7,537 nt of DNA from Aequorivita sp. (GTDB taxonomy: Bacteria > Bacteroidota > Bacteroidia > Flavobacteriales > Flavobacteriaceae), in assembly GCA_020435865.1 (NCBI GenBank), contig JAGQYZ010000256.1:1-7537 (forward strand), given 5' to 3'. The notes under the pieces were generated by a model. The model had not been told where the DNA came from and did not search any database. It worked only from the letters and a program-made list of their open reading frames with translations. Made by a program: the position numbers and the translations under genes. Below are positions 1 to 6,894 of the stretch, piece after piece (position 1 is the stretch's first letter; each line of letters opens with the position of its first letter).

Positions 1-2
1 TT

Positions 3-725
3 ATGGGAAGAGCTTTTGAGTTTAGAAAAGCGAGAAAAATGAAGCGCTGGTCCGCTATGTCCAAAGCTTTTACGCGCATTGGTAAAGATATTGTAATGGC
101 CGTTAAGGAAGGTGGCCCCGATCCGGATGCAAATTCCCGACTGCGCGCGGTAATCCAAAACGCAAAGGCGGTGAACATGCCCAAGGAAAACGTGGAGCGC
201 GCCATTAAACGTGCGAGCGACAAAAGTTTGGGCGATTATAAGGAAGTCCTTTTTGAAGGCTACGCACCTCACGGAATTGCTATTTTGATTGAGACCGCCA
301 CGGACAACAACACAAGAACAGTTGCAAATATTCGCAGCTATTTTAACAAATGTGATGGTAGTTTAGGAACTTCCGGCTCTGTATCTTTTATGTTTGACCA
401 CACATGTAACTTCAGAATAAACCCAGAAGGTTTGGATATTGAAGAATTGGAATTAGAATTAATAGACCACGGTGTTGAGGAAATTTTTGAAGATGAGGAC
501 GGAATAATGATCTATGCGCCTTTTGAGAGTTTCGGAGCTATTCAGTCTTATTTGGAAGAAAATAAAATTGAAATTCTTTCCTCTGGTTTTGAACAGATTC
601 CGCAGGTCACTAAAAAATTGACATCGGAAGAAGCGGCTGATGTTGAAAAACTATTAGAAAAAATTGAAGAAGATGATGACGTTCAGAACGTTTACCACAC
701 TATGGAAGAATCTTCGGAAGAGTAA
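3..725 (+). CDS. yebC: YebC/PmpR/TACO1-family protein
   Basis: Complete 240-residue member of the YebC/TACO1 family. These cytosolic proteins were long annotated as transcriptional regulators; several are now linked to translation of difficult (for example proline-rich) stretches. The N-terminus starts MGRAFEFRKARKMKRWSAMS, the form typical of Bacteroidota. It is followed by the helical domain with KEGGPDPDANSRLR (residues 35-48) and NMPKENVERAIKRA (58-71), then the family hallmark FEGYAPHGIAILIE (84-97) and the segment TRTVANIRSYFNKCDGSLGTSGSVSFMF (about 104-131). The C-terminus is strongly acidic. The ATG lies only two bases inside the window, so its promoter and upstream partner are not visible, but the N-terminus matches the family start, so the gene is probably not truncated. 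It converges with the acyltransferase gene and ends in its own intrinsic terminator. Which of the regulatory or translational roles applies cannot be told from sequence. Confidence 0.95.
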   Translation: MGRAFEFRKARKMKRWSAMSKAFTRIGKDIVMAVKEGGPDPDANSRLRAVIQNAKAVNMPKENVERAIKRASDKSLGDYKEVLFEGYAPHGIAILIETATDNNTRTVANIRSYFNKCDGSLGTSGSVSFMFDHTCNFRINPEGLDIEELELELIDHGVEEIFEDEDGIMIYAPFESFGAIQSYLEENKIEILSSGFEQIPQVTKKLTSEEAADVEKLLEKIEEDDDVQNVYHTMEESSEE

Positions 726-746
726 AATTTAGGAAATATATAATTT

Positions 747-779
747 AAACCAATTTCTATTTTAGAGATTGGTTTTTTT
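747..779 (+). terminator. Rho-independent terminator of yebC
   Basis: A 12-bp stem is formed by bases 747-758 pairing with 764-775, containing one T-G wobble (755/767), around a 5-base loop (ATTTT, 759-763). A T-run follows directly (775-779). This is a textbook intrinsic terminator 22 bases after the yebC stop. It also spans the last codon of the convergent acyltransferase gene (stop at 778-780). Read on the minus strand the same hairpin is followed only by TTTAAATTATATATTT, so it may terminate that strand too, but less efficiently. Confidence 0.88.
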
Positions 780-1314
780 ATGAATATTCGGCATTCTTTC
801 CAACAACTCCTTTATAATAGGCTCGAAGTTTTTCGGTATCTAAATCTATATCTCCCGTTGGGTAAAATGCATCGTTAACTTTTACCGTTTTAGCCCCATA
901 ATCAAATGCTACGCAAATAATAGGGACGTTTGCGGCAAGTGCTATATAATAATAACCTGTTTTCCAATTCAACACTTTCTTTCGCGTTCCTTCCGGCGAC
1001 ATGGCCAAACGGAACTCATCTTTTTTTTGAAAAATAGCAGCGATTGCCTCTACTTGTTTTTGGCCCGGTGTCCTATCTAATGGAGCGCCACCCATCCAAC
1101 GGAAATACCAACCAAACGGACTTTCAAAAAGTTCTTTTTTTGCAATATAGTTTATTTGGGTTTTTAGCAATTTTCGTGCAAACGCACCTATATAGAAATC
1201 GTGCCAACTGGTATGCGGAACCACAATTACCACTGCTTTTTTGATGGATGGGTCAAAGGAGCCTTCGATCTTCCAGCCCATCAATTTTTCAAATATAAAT
1301 TTTGTGATTCCCAT
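778..1314 (-). CDS. PlsC-like 1-acylglycerol-3-phosphate acyltransferase family protein
   Basis: Small (178-residue) lysophospholipid acyltransferase of the PlsC/LPLAT family, which transfers an acyl chain to a hydroxyl of a lipid precursor at the inner membrane. The catalytic HX4D motif is HTSWHD (H34, D39, counted from the chosen start). Motif II is GGAPLDR (75-81), motif III is the EGTR block (108-111) and motif IV is VPI (130-132). The start is ATG at 1312-1314 (MGITKFIFEKLMGWKI). An in-frame TTG at 1324-1326 would add only MNPF. There is no long N-terminal membrane anchor; the helix FIFEKLMGW may lie on the membrane. It is 21 bases downstream of the KdsB-KdnB fusion gene on the same strand, so the two are probably co-transcribed, which hints at an envelope lipid or lipid A substrate rather than bulk phospholipid. 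The substrate cannot be read from the sequence. Confidence 0.88.
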   Translation of the reverse strand: MGITKFIFEKLMGWKIEGSFDPSIKKAVVIVVPHTSWHDFYIGAFARKLLKTQINYIAKKELFESPFGWYFRWMGGAPLDRTPGQKQVEAIAAIFQKKDEFRLAMSPEGTRKKVLNWKTGYYYIALAANVPIICVAFDYGAKTVKVNDAFYPTGDIDLDTEKLRAYYKGVVGKNAEYS

Positions 1315-1335
1315 AAAAGGATTCAATTTCTGAAA

Positions 1336-3165
1336 CTACATTTTTAGATATAATTGTTTCAGTTTTTCATGCGTAATGATAGTTTCCCATTCATTGCCAA
1401 GCGCATTTTCCCATAGTGGAACCATACCCAATGCCACAGTAATCATTGTATCCATCTGTTCTTCGGAAAGGTTTTTACAAATTCCTTGCGGAATTTCCAC
1501 TCCATGCTTTTTTACCATTTTTTTGAAAAGCGCTACATCCTTTGGGTAAAACTCCTCCAAATACTGAAAAACAATACAGTTGCCTACACCATGTTTTGTT
1601 CCTAATACATAGCCAAGTCCATAGCTCATAGCATGCGCCACCCCAACTTGTGAATAGGCAATACTCATTCCGCCATGCCAGGAGGCCATCATCAGCTTAG
1701 CACGCGATTCTTCTTCAGAAAGAGAATCTCCCAAGAATATTTCCATACACAAATCATAAGCCTTTTCACCATAACTCTGGCTGAATGCGTTTAAAAATGT
1801 ACCATTCAAAGACTCCACACAATGAATAAAACAATCCATTCCAGTAAAAAACCATTGGTTTTTAGAAACACCTCTTGTAAGCTCTGGATCAAGTATAACC
1901 TGATCAAAAGGGGTGAAGTCACTATTGATACCCAATTTACGAATAGGGCCCGTTAAAACAGTTGTTCGTGAAACTTCAGCGCCAGTACCTGATATTGTTG
2001 GAACTCCCACGTGATAAACCGCTTTGTGCTTCACCAAATCCCATCCTTGATAATCAGCTGCGCTTCCTTGGTTAATCAACATTATAGAAACAGCCTTCGC
2101 CAAATCCATTATCGTTCCACCACCAATGCCAATAATACCTGAGGGTGTATAGGTGAATTCTGCTTTTATATCTTTCACTAAGTCGTCAACTTGTGAAGTT
2201 TTAGGCTCTTCTTCTGCCGAAACGAATATCAGTTTGTCATTAAAACGAAGATTTATTCTGTCTGTAAATTCAGTATTTCCTTCAAAAACATCATCCACTA
2301 AAAATATGAACGGTGCCTTTTCCTTTTTCTGTGAAGTAAGAATGGAGGAAAGCTGGTCAAAACAACCTTCGCCGAAAACAACTTTTGGAACCATAGGGAA
2401 GTTTCTAAATTTATTGTTGACTGCCTCCGGTTTGCTTTGTTTTAATATTTTATTAGCTCTTGCAAGATCTTCTGGTGTGTCAATTTCTACTCCTGTTGTG
2501 TTTGAGATTGCCATTTTTATGTTTTTTCCATATTCCAAATAACGGATGCATTCTATTTTTTCAACAGCTTCCAAAGAGCGCATGGGCAGGCGGTAAAAAT
2601 CCATAATGGCCTGCTTTCTAAACGCATAAATACCTTTGTGCTTATAATACTGCATGGCCACGTTTTTATCACGAGGATATGGGATGGGCGAACGTGAAAA
2701 GTAGAGTGCAAAATTATCTTTATCAACAATTACCTTTACACAATTGGGATCGCTGATCTCTTTCCAGTCGTGGATTTCAGTCATCAGCGAGGCCAAGTCT
2801 ATTTTAGCTGCATCGGGCTCGTTGAAGACTGCTAAGACATTTTCCAAACCTTCACGGCTTGTGAAAGGTTCGTCGCCCTGCACATTCACAACAATATCCA
2901 CATCCATATTTTCAACAGCCTCAGCGATGCGGTCGCTGCCACAATCGTGCTCTTTTTTGCTTATAATAGCTTTTCCACCGTTCATTTCAATTTCTTGAAA
3001 AATCACGTCACTATCAGTAACTACGTACACTTCATCAAAAAGATTTGTAGCTTTTGCTGCTTCATAAGTTCTGACGATTACGGGTTTTCCACCCAAATCC
3101 TGCATTAATTTTCCGGGAAATCGAGATGCGCCATAACGCGCGGGAATCATTGCTACTATTTTCAA
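1336..3165 (-). CDS. kdsB-kdnB: Fusion: CMP-Kdo synthetase (KdsB) + KdnB-like Kdo 8-oxidase (iron-type alcohol dehydrogenase fold)
   Basis: A 609-residue protein of two complete enzymes. Residues 1-241 are a KdsB nucleotidyltransferase: CTP-binding loop [13 protein letters not shown] (7-19), VQGDEP (95-100, metal ligand D98), [12 protein letters not shown] (202-213) and IDTPEDL (228-234, D229). KdsB makes the CMP-activated Kdo used for lipid A inner core. Residues about 252-609 are an iron-dependent alcohol dehydrogenase fold most like KdnB, the Shewanella Kdo 8-oxidase: nucleotide-loop GGGTIMD (348-354), [16 protein letters not shown] (391-406), and the four metal ligands D444, H448, H511 and H525. 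The linker (about 242-251) is short and has no stop. The start is TTG at 3163-3165: the next ATG, codon 6, would remove the first beta strand, and the family starts with MKI-AMIPAR. The sugar-specific partner, the KdnA aminotransferase, is absent here. It lies 36 bases below DUF4126. KdsB domain: very sure; KdnB specificity within the alcohol dehydrogenase family: fairly sure. Confidence 0.92.
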   Translation of the reverse strand: MKIVAMIPARYGASRFPGKLMQDLGGKPVIVRTYEAAKATNLFDEVYVVTDSDVIFQEIEMNGGKAIISKKEHDCGSDRIAEAVENMDVDIVVNVQGDEPFTSREGLENVLAVFNEPDAAKIDLASLMTEIHDWKEISDPNCVKVIVDKDNFALYFSRSPIPYPRDKNVAMQYYKHKGIYAFRKQAIMDFYRLPMRSLEAVEKIECIRYLEYGKNIKMAISNTTGVEIDTPEDLARANKILKQSKPEAVNNKFRNFPMVPKVVFGEGCFDQLSSILTSQKKEKAPFIFLVDDVFEGNTEFTDRINLRFNDKLIFVSAEEEPKTSQVDDLVKDIKAEFTYTPSGIIGIGGGTIMDLAKAVSIMLINQGSAADYQGWDLVKHKAVYHVGVPTISGTGAEVSRTTVLTGPIRKLGINSDFTPFDQVILDPELTRGVSKNQWFFTGMDCFIHCVESLNGTFLNAFSQSYGEKAYDLCMEIFLGDSLSEEESRAKLMMASWHGGMSIAYSQVGVAHAMSYGLGYVLGTKHGVGNCIVFQYLEEFYPKDVALFKKMVKKHGVEIPQGICKNLSEEQMDTMITVALGMVPLWENALGNEWETIITHEKLKQLYLKM

Positions 3166-3201
3166 GACAAAGTTTTTAAATTGATTTCAAAAATAAGAAG
3201 A

Positions 3202-3780
3202 TTATGTTCTTGAAGCTCTTTTTTTGCGAAGCTTTTTATAAAACCGAAAAATTATAAAGAAAAGAAACAAAACTAGCACAAAAGCGATAATGGGGACAAT
3301 AATGGATGCTACTGCCATAACCACTGAAGTTCCAGTTTCCACAGTTGTCAATACTGGATTTGCCAGACCTCCTGTTGTGGTGCTTGACGTAAGTCTTACC
3401 GCAGAAGTATTTCCTTTTATTGCTGCGGCAGTTCCACCACCTGCAATTATTGCTAAGGTCCAAGTTACAATTGGGTTCAAGTCAGTTACAGTTGCAACCA
3501 TTACCATAGTACCCGCAAAGGTTGCCAGAGGCAATGCAATGCTATCTAGCAAATTGTCCAGCCAGGGAATATAGTAGCCAAAAATTTCTATTAAAGTGGC
3601 AACCCCCATTGTTATTACGGCTGTAAGGCTTCCCACCCACTGCCAACTTTCGTTTAAAGGAATGACGCCATAAAAGCCTGCCAAACTGAGAACCAATAAA
3701 GGTAAAAACACACGAAAACCAACTGCCGCCGCAAGACCGATGCCCAGAAAGATGCTTATGATTATATTGAAAGTTTCCAT
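3202..3780 (-). CDS. DUF4126 family integral membrane protein
   Basis: A 192-residue, very hydrophobic protein that I recognise as a DUF4126 protein; the family has no established function. Visible signatures are GFRVFLPLL (21-29), a block with IEIFGYYIPWLDNLLDSIA (64-82) followed by LPLATFAG (83-90), and GGGTAAAIKGNTSAVRL (114-130) then SSTTTGGLANP (132-142). About five to six membrane segments can be drawn: roughly 5-37 (long enough for a hairpin), 49-69, 80-98, 102-122 and 150-180. The tail is short and basic (YKKLRKKRASRT), which suggests a cytoplasmic C-terminus. The start is a clear ATG at 3778-3780. It lies 103 bases below the helicase gene and 36 bases above the KdsB-KdnB fusion, so it could share a transcript with the envelope genes. 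The glycine- and serine/threonine-rich loop is normal for the family. Confidence 0.85.
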   Translation of the reverse strand: METFNIIISIFLGIGLAAAVGFRVFLPLLVLSLAGFYGVIPLNESWQWVGSLTAVITMGVATLIEIFGYYIPWLDNLLDSIALPLATFAGTMVMVATVTDLNPIVTWTLAIIAGGGTAAAIKGNTSAVRLTSSTTTGGLANPVLTTVETGTSVVMAVASIIVPIIAFVLVLFLFFIIFRFYKKLRKKRASRT

Positions 3781-3809
3781 TTTTTTTTGTCGATGAGTTT
3801 ATGTTTTTA

Positions 3810-3840
3810 AAAGTTTAGAAAAAATTATAACTATATCAAA
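3810..3840 (-). promoter_or_regulatory. Possible promoter for the DUF4126/kdsB block (weak)
   Basis: On the minus strand a TTTG (plus-strand 3837-3840) is followed 19 bases later by TAAACTTT (3817-3810). This resembles the Bacteroidota TTTG-N19-TAnnTTTG arrangement, but with one extra base between TA and TTT. It lies about 30 bases before the DUF4126 start. The region is AT-rich, so a chance match is quite possible. Confidence 0.25.
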
Positions 3841-3883
3841 ACTACTACGGAATATTAGTTACTGCATCCAGACTACTAAAGAA

Positions 3884-5308
3884 CTAATCTACAAAAAATT
3901 CATCCTTAAAACCTATTAAATACAGTTTTTCCTGAGCACGAGTAACGGCCGTATAAAGCCAACGCAGATATTCTTTATCAATTCCGTTGGGGAGATAAGG
4001 CTGTTCCACAAAAACAGTATTCCACTGTCCTCCCTGACTTTTATGGCATGTAATAGCATAACTGAATTTCACCTGTAGTGCATTGAAATATTTATTGTTC
4101 TTTACTGCCAAAAACTTCTTGTACTTTGATTTTTCGGTTGCGTAGTCCTTCATCACTTCTTGATATAATTTATTTGATTCATCGTAAGTGAGCGAAGGAC
4201 TTTCAGAAGTAAGCGTATCTAAAAGAAGTACAGTTTCAAAAGGTTTCATATTTGGGTAATCTACCATTCTTACTTTCACTTCGGCAAAACGGAACCCGTA
4301 CAATTCCTTAAAAGCGAAAATTTCCAAAACCTCTACAATATCACCGTTGGCAATAAATCCGGCTTCACTGGTATTGTCCACCCAAAAATAATTATTCTTC
4401 ACAACCATTAAATAATCGCCCGCCGAAAGCTCAGATTCCTGAAACAATATCCGCTCTCGAATACTTTGGTTGTATAGATTAGCTCGTTTGTTAGAACGGA
4501 CGATTATAACAGTGTCTTCATTTCCCAAGGTGGAATAACTATCATTAATAGCATCCATAATTTCTTGGCCGTCAGTTGGGCGAATAATGTCGGGGAAATT
4601 AATTTCTGAAAATTTAAACGCTTCATAAAGCTCATCCTCCAAACGCTCTCTGATTTTTGTTGCGTTTTCTAAAATACCGCTATCCTTTTGTTGGCGAACC
4701 ACTTCGTCAAGTTCAAGCAAGATTACTTCTCGATTGTATTGGTTTTCCAAAACTCTGGCATCTAGCGCTGGGCTAATGGAAAGATGCACAGGGGGTAACT
4801 GTGCTGAATCACCTATTAATAGTAGCTTGCAGTTATTTCCGCTGTAAACATATTGCATTAAATCATCGAGCAATGAACCATTATCAAAAAGTTTGGAGTC
4901 TTGATTGATGTCTGGAATCATTGAAGCCTCATCAACAATAAAAATAGTGTCGCGATGTTTATTTTCTTGCAAAGTGAAGGAAACAGTTCCTTTTTGAACC
5001 TTAGGAAAATATATTTTCTTGTGAACTGTATATGCCTGCTTATTTGAATAGTTGCTGATTACCTTTGCAGCTCTTCCCGTTGGGGCCAAAAGCACGGAAC
5101 GCTTTTTTACTTTTCCTAAATTTTTTACCAAAGAACCAACAATCGTTGTTTTGCCAGTTCCAGCATATCCTTTCAGCAAAAACGTTTCATTTTTGCTTGG
5201 ACTCAATACAAATTTCGCCAACAATTGAAGCGCAATATCTTGTTTGGTGGTTGTATTATGAGGGAAATCATTTTTTAAAAAACTATAAAATTCAGATACA
5301 TTCATCAT
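3884..5308 (-). CDS. RecD/Pif1-like superfamily 1 DNA helicase (AAA + UvrD_C_2 domains)
   Basis: A 474-residue ATP-dependent helicase with the full superfamily 1 motif set. Walker A is GYAGTGKTT (47-55, K53), motif Ia is LLAPTGRAAKV (73-83), Walker B is IVDEASM (124-130), motif III is IGDSAQLPPV (165-174), motif V is YAITCHKSQGGQW (417-429) and motif VI is LYTAVTRAQEKL (451-462, arginine finger R457). The VTRA and HKSQG motifs place it in the RecD/Pif1 (SF1B, usually 5'-3') branch. It is much shorter than RecD2 and lacks RecD2's N-terminal helix-hairpin-helix region, so it is a compact stand-alone helicase rather than a RecBCD subunit. It presumably acts in DNA repair or replication restart. 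Two adjacent ATGs (5306-5308 and 5303-5305) could both serve as start. It is divergent from the plus-strand cluster and is the first gene of the minus-strand block; its link to the envelope genes downstream is probably only positional. Confidence 0.92.
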   Translation of the reverse strand: MMNVSEFYSFLKNDFPHNTTTKQDIALQLLAKFVLSPSKNETFLLKGYAGTGKTTIVGSLVKNLGKVKKRSVLLAPTGRAAKVISNYSNKQAYTVHKKIYFPKVQKGTVSFTLQENKHRDTIFIVDEASMIPDINQDSKLFDNGSLLDDLMQYVYSGNNCKLLLIGDSAQLPPVHLSISPALDARVLENQYNREVILLELDEVVRQQKDSGILENATKIRERLEDELYEAFKFSEINFPDIIRPTDGQEIMDAINDSYSTLGNEDTVIIVRSNKRANLYNQSIRERILFQESELSAGDYLMVVKNNYFWVDNTSEAGFIANGDIVEVLEIFAFKELYGFRFAEVKVRMVDYPNMKPFETVLLLDTLTSESPSLTYDESNKLYQEVMKDYATEKSKYKKFLAVKNNKYFNALQVKFSYAITCHKSQGGQWNTVFVEQPYLPNGIDKEYLRWLYTAVTRAQEKLYLIGFKDEFFVD

Positions 5309-5329
5309 TCACTACTAACAATAAGGGTT

Positions 5330-5337
5330 TAAAGATA
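5330..5337 (-). promoter_or_regulatory. Possible -7 element of the helicase gene (weak)
   Basis: Read on the minus strand the bases are TATCTTTA, seven of eight positions of TAnnTTTG, about 21 bases before the helicase ATG. No convincing TTTG -33 element is present at the usual distance upstream, so support is weak. Confidence 0.2.
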
Positions 5338-5348
5338 GGTATGATTTT

Positions 5349-5369
5349 TTCGTAATATACTTTTACGAA
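5349..5369. repeat. Perfect 7-bp inverted repeat, candidate operator
   Basis: TTCGTAA (5349-5355) and its exact reverse complement TTACGAA (5363-5369) are separated by seven bases (centre-to-centre 14). The right arm overlaps the -33 region of the promoter at 5361-5390, and an A9 tract follows at 5371-5379. Without a T-run after it on either strand it does not look like a terminator. The spacing and position fit a dimeric repressor or activator site in the divergent intergenic region, but no regulator gene is visible in the window. Confidence 0.4.
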
Positions 5370-5390
5370 CAAAAAAAAATTGTAGATTTG
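5361..5390 (+). promoter_or_regulatory. Bacteroidota-type promoter of the plus-strand cluster
   Basis: TAGATTTG at 5383-5390 is an exact match to the Bacteroidota -7 consensus TAnnTTTG. A TTTT at 5361-5364, in place of TTTG, sits 18 bases before it as the -33 element. Transcription should begin about 5395-5397, giving a leader of roughly 36-38 bases before the ATG at 5433. It serves the membrane protein gene and probably DUF3822 and rsmD behind it. Confidence 0.65.
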
Positions 5391-5432
5391 CGATAGACCT
5401 TTTAGTAAATCAACACTTAAATAATATCAATA

Positions 5433-6095
5433 ATGAAATTAGTAATTCAGATTGTTCTTTGGATTGTCATCATCTTCTTAGGCTGGAAATTATGGAACTC
5501 TGTTATGGGGCCAGTAGAATTCAACAAAGTAAAAGAAGCACGCTATGTTAAAATCATTAAGAATTTAAAAGACATTCAAGCCGCTGAACTTGCACACAAG
5601 GAAATAACAGGAACTTTTACTGGTGACTGGGACAGTTTAGTACGTTTTATTGATACTGCAAAATTTGCAATAACCCAAAGGCGCGATACAAGTTATGCTG
5701 ATGTTGCAAAAAACAAAGCTTTCGGAATCAGTGAAGGTTATTTTATTGAAGAATCATTAATTGACACCTTAGGCTTTACCCCTGTTAAAGATTCACTCTA
5801 TGCAGGTTCTGACCGATACAAAACAATGATGAATGTTCCAGTGGAAGGTATTAACGCCAAGTTTGACCTTAAAGCTGGAAAAATTGAAAGAAACGATGCA
5901 ACCTATGCTGTATTTGAAGCGAAAGTTTCAAAAGATGTAGTTTTAGAAGGCCTCGATAAAGACCTTATAATTCAAGAAATGCAAGTGCAATCTGTAGATG
6001 GCGTTAACGGACCTGATATTAAAGTAGGTTCTATGGAAGACGTAAATACTTCTGGAAACTGGCCAAAACTTTATGATTCTGCAAAAGACAAATAA
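5433..6095 (+). CDS. Conserved-type membrane-anchored protein with pseudopilin-like N-terminus, function unknown
   Basis: A 220-residue protein that I recognise only as a flavobacterial-type hypothetical. One hydrophobic segment (about 3-20) anchors it, with little charge before it. It is followed by an amphipathic helix (about 32-58) with LKDIQAAELAHKEITGTF (45-62) and then DWDSLVRFI (65-73). This pattern (long helix, alanine-rich face, G-T-F then D-W-x-x-L) resembles type IV pilin and pseudopilin N-termini. However, there is no glycine-plus-glutamate prepilin peptidase site, so it is probably not processed. The remainder (about 75-220) is a soluble, cysteine-free domain, expected on the periplasmic side. 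The start ATG is preceded by an AT-rich leader without Shine-Dalgarno, as is usual in this phylum. Its last 23 bases overlap the DUF3822 gene. No enzymatic motif is visible. Confidence 0.85.
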   Translation: MKLVIQIVLWIVIIFLGWKLWNSVMGPVEFNKVKEARYVKIIKNLKDIQAAELAHKEITGTFTGDWDSLVRFIDTAKFAITQRRDTSYADVAKNKAFGISEGYFIEESLIDTLGFTPVKDSLYAGSDRYKTMMNVPVEGINAKFDLKAGKIERNDATYAVFEAKVSKDVVLEGLDKDLIIQEMQVQSVDGVNGPDIKVGSMEDVNTSGNWPKLYDSAKDK

Positions 6096-6894
6096 CATAC
6101 AAAATACACATAACAACAGACTGTCCGTTCAAGTTTCTTTGAACGGGCTTTCTTTTTTGGTAACAAACCCTGAAAGGGAAGACCCTATATTTTTTATTGA
6201 AAAAATACTTGACCACAGCACCACACCAGAAGAACTATTGATGGATATTGAGACTATTATGTTCAAGCATGATATCCTAAATGAAGCTTTTTCTGAAGTA
6301 TCCATTATATATTCAACACCCATATATAGTCTTGTTCCAAACTCACTTTTTGATGAAACAAAGGCTAGTGAATACTTAAAATTCAATTCAAAAATATTGG
6401 CCAATGATTATATGGCGCACGATGTTATAGAAGATCAAGACATCGTTGTAGTCTATGTTCCGTTTATGAACATCAATAATTTTTTCTTTGAAAAGTATGG
6501 CTCCTTCAGCTATTACCACGCTATAACTGTTATGTTGAAGGTTATTCTTGAAAAAGAAAACCATTCGCTTCCAAAAATGTACTTGCATTTTCATAAAAAT
6601 AGTTTTGATTGTATCGTTTTAAAAAATGGCGAATTACAACTATGCAACAGCTACAAGTATAAAACCCCTGAGGATTTCATCTACTATACGCTTTTCTGCA
6701 TGGAGCAGCTCAATTTAAACCCAGAGAATCTTTCAGTAATACTTTTTGGTGAAATTGAAAAAGAAGACGATAACTTTAAAATCGCTTACACCTACATTCG
6801 AAATCTTGAGTTTTTAGATTCAAACTTTTCTTATAAAAAAACCCTAGATAATGATCAACCCCACAATCATTTCATTTTAAAAAATGCACTTTGA
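6073..6894 (+). CDS. DUF3822 family protein (actin-like fold family)
   Basis: A 273-residue cytosolic protein, called DUF3822 from its N-terminal motif NRLSVQVSLNGLSFLVTN (15-32), its length and its place directly before rsmD. From memory, a Bacteroides member of the family has a solved structure with an actin-like ATPase fold; the activity is unknown. The halves can be traced as about 15-130 and 135-260, with YLHFHKNSFDCIVLKNGELQL (about 170-190) as a beta-meander and VILFGEIE (222-229) near a possible phosphate-binding turn. No clear glycine-rich nucleotide motif is evident, so ATP binding is uncertain. The start is ATG 6073-6075, inside the end of the preceding gene; no other start codon precedes the conserved N-terminus, so the 23-base overlap is real and suggests translational coupling. 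A terminator-like hairpin lies within codons 17-29. The stop TGA shares a base with the rsmD ATG. Confidence 0.87.
   Translation: MILQKTNNIQNTHNNRLSVQVSLNGLSFLVTNPEREDPIFFIEKILDHSTTPEELLMDIETIMFKHDILNEAFSEVSIIYSTPIYSLVPNSLFDETKASEYLKFNSKILANDYMAHDVIEDQDIVVVYVPFMNINNFFFEKYGSFSYYHAITVMLKVILEKENHSLPKMYLHFHKNSFDCIVLKNGELQLCNSYKYKTPEDFIYYTLFCMEQLNLNPENLSVILFGEIEKEDDNFKIAYTYIRNLEFLDSNFSYKKTLDNDQPHNHFILKNAL
6123..6158 (+). terminator. Terminator-like hairpin inside the DUF3822 coding region (possible attenuator)
   Basis: Bases 6123-6132 pair with 6139-6148 over ten base pairs (one T-G wobble at 6124/6147, five G-C pairs), with a 6-base loop (6133-6138). A T-tract follows (6149-6158, nine T of ten). 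The form is as good as the yebC terminator, yet it lies 28 bases after the stop of the preceding gene and within codons 17-29 of the next. It could end most transcripts after the membrane protein gene unless ribosomes translating DUF3822 prevent folding. Confidence 0.55.

Noticed and set aside
2153..2542. Plus-strand open frames opposite the fusion gene (also 2744-2998, 1044-1244, 3290-3574, 5065-5355)
   Set aside because: They lie antisense to genes with clear family motifs, have serine/phenylalanine-rich compositions typical of reversed coding frames, and show no recognisable domain.
3166..3201. A separate promoter for the KdsB-KdnB fusion in the gap below DUF4126
   Set aside because: The 36-base gap has AACTTTG near the start codon but no TAnnTTTG with a -33 partner; co-transcription with DUF4126 is simpler.
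3854..3888. Inverted repeat ATTAGTT/AACTAAT at the end of the helicase gene, as a terminator
   Set aside because: Only 7 AT-rich base pairs with a 21-base loop, and no T-run follows on the minus strand; it is too weak to call.
5349..5379. The inverted repeat plus A-tract as a minus- or plus-strand terminator
   Set aside because: It lies upstream of both divergent genes, not downstream, and neither strand has a T-run directly after the stem.
6891..6893. TTG codon as start of rsmD, one codon before the ATG
   Set aside because: RsmD proteins begin MRIISG; the ATG at 6894-6896 gives exactly this and forms a usual TGATG junction with the preceding stop.
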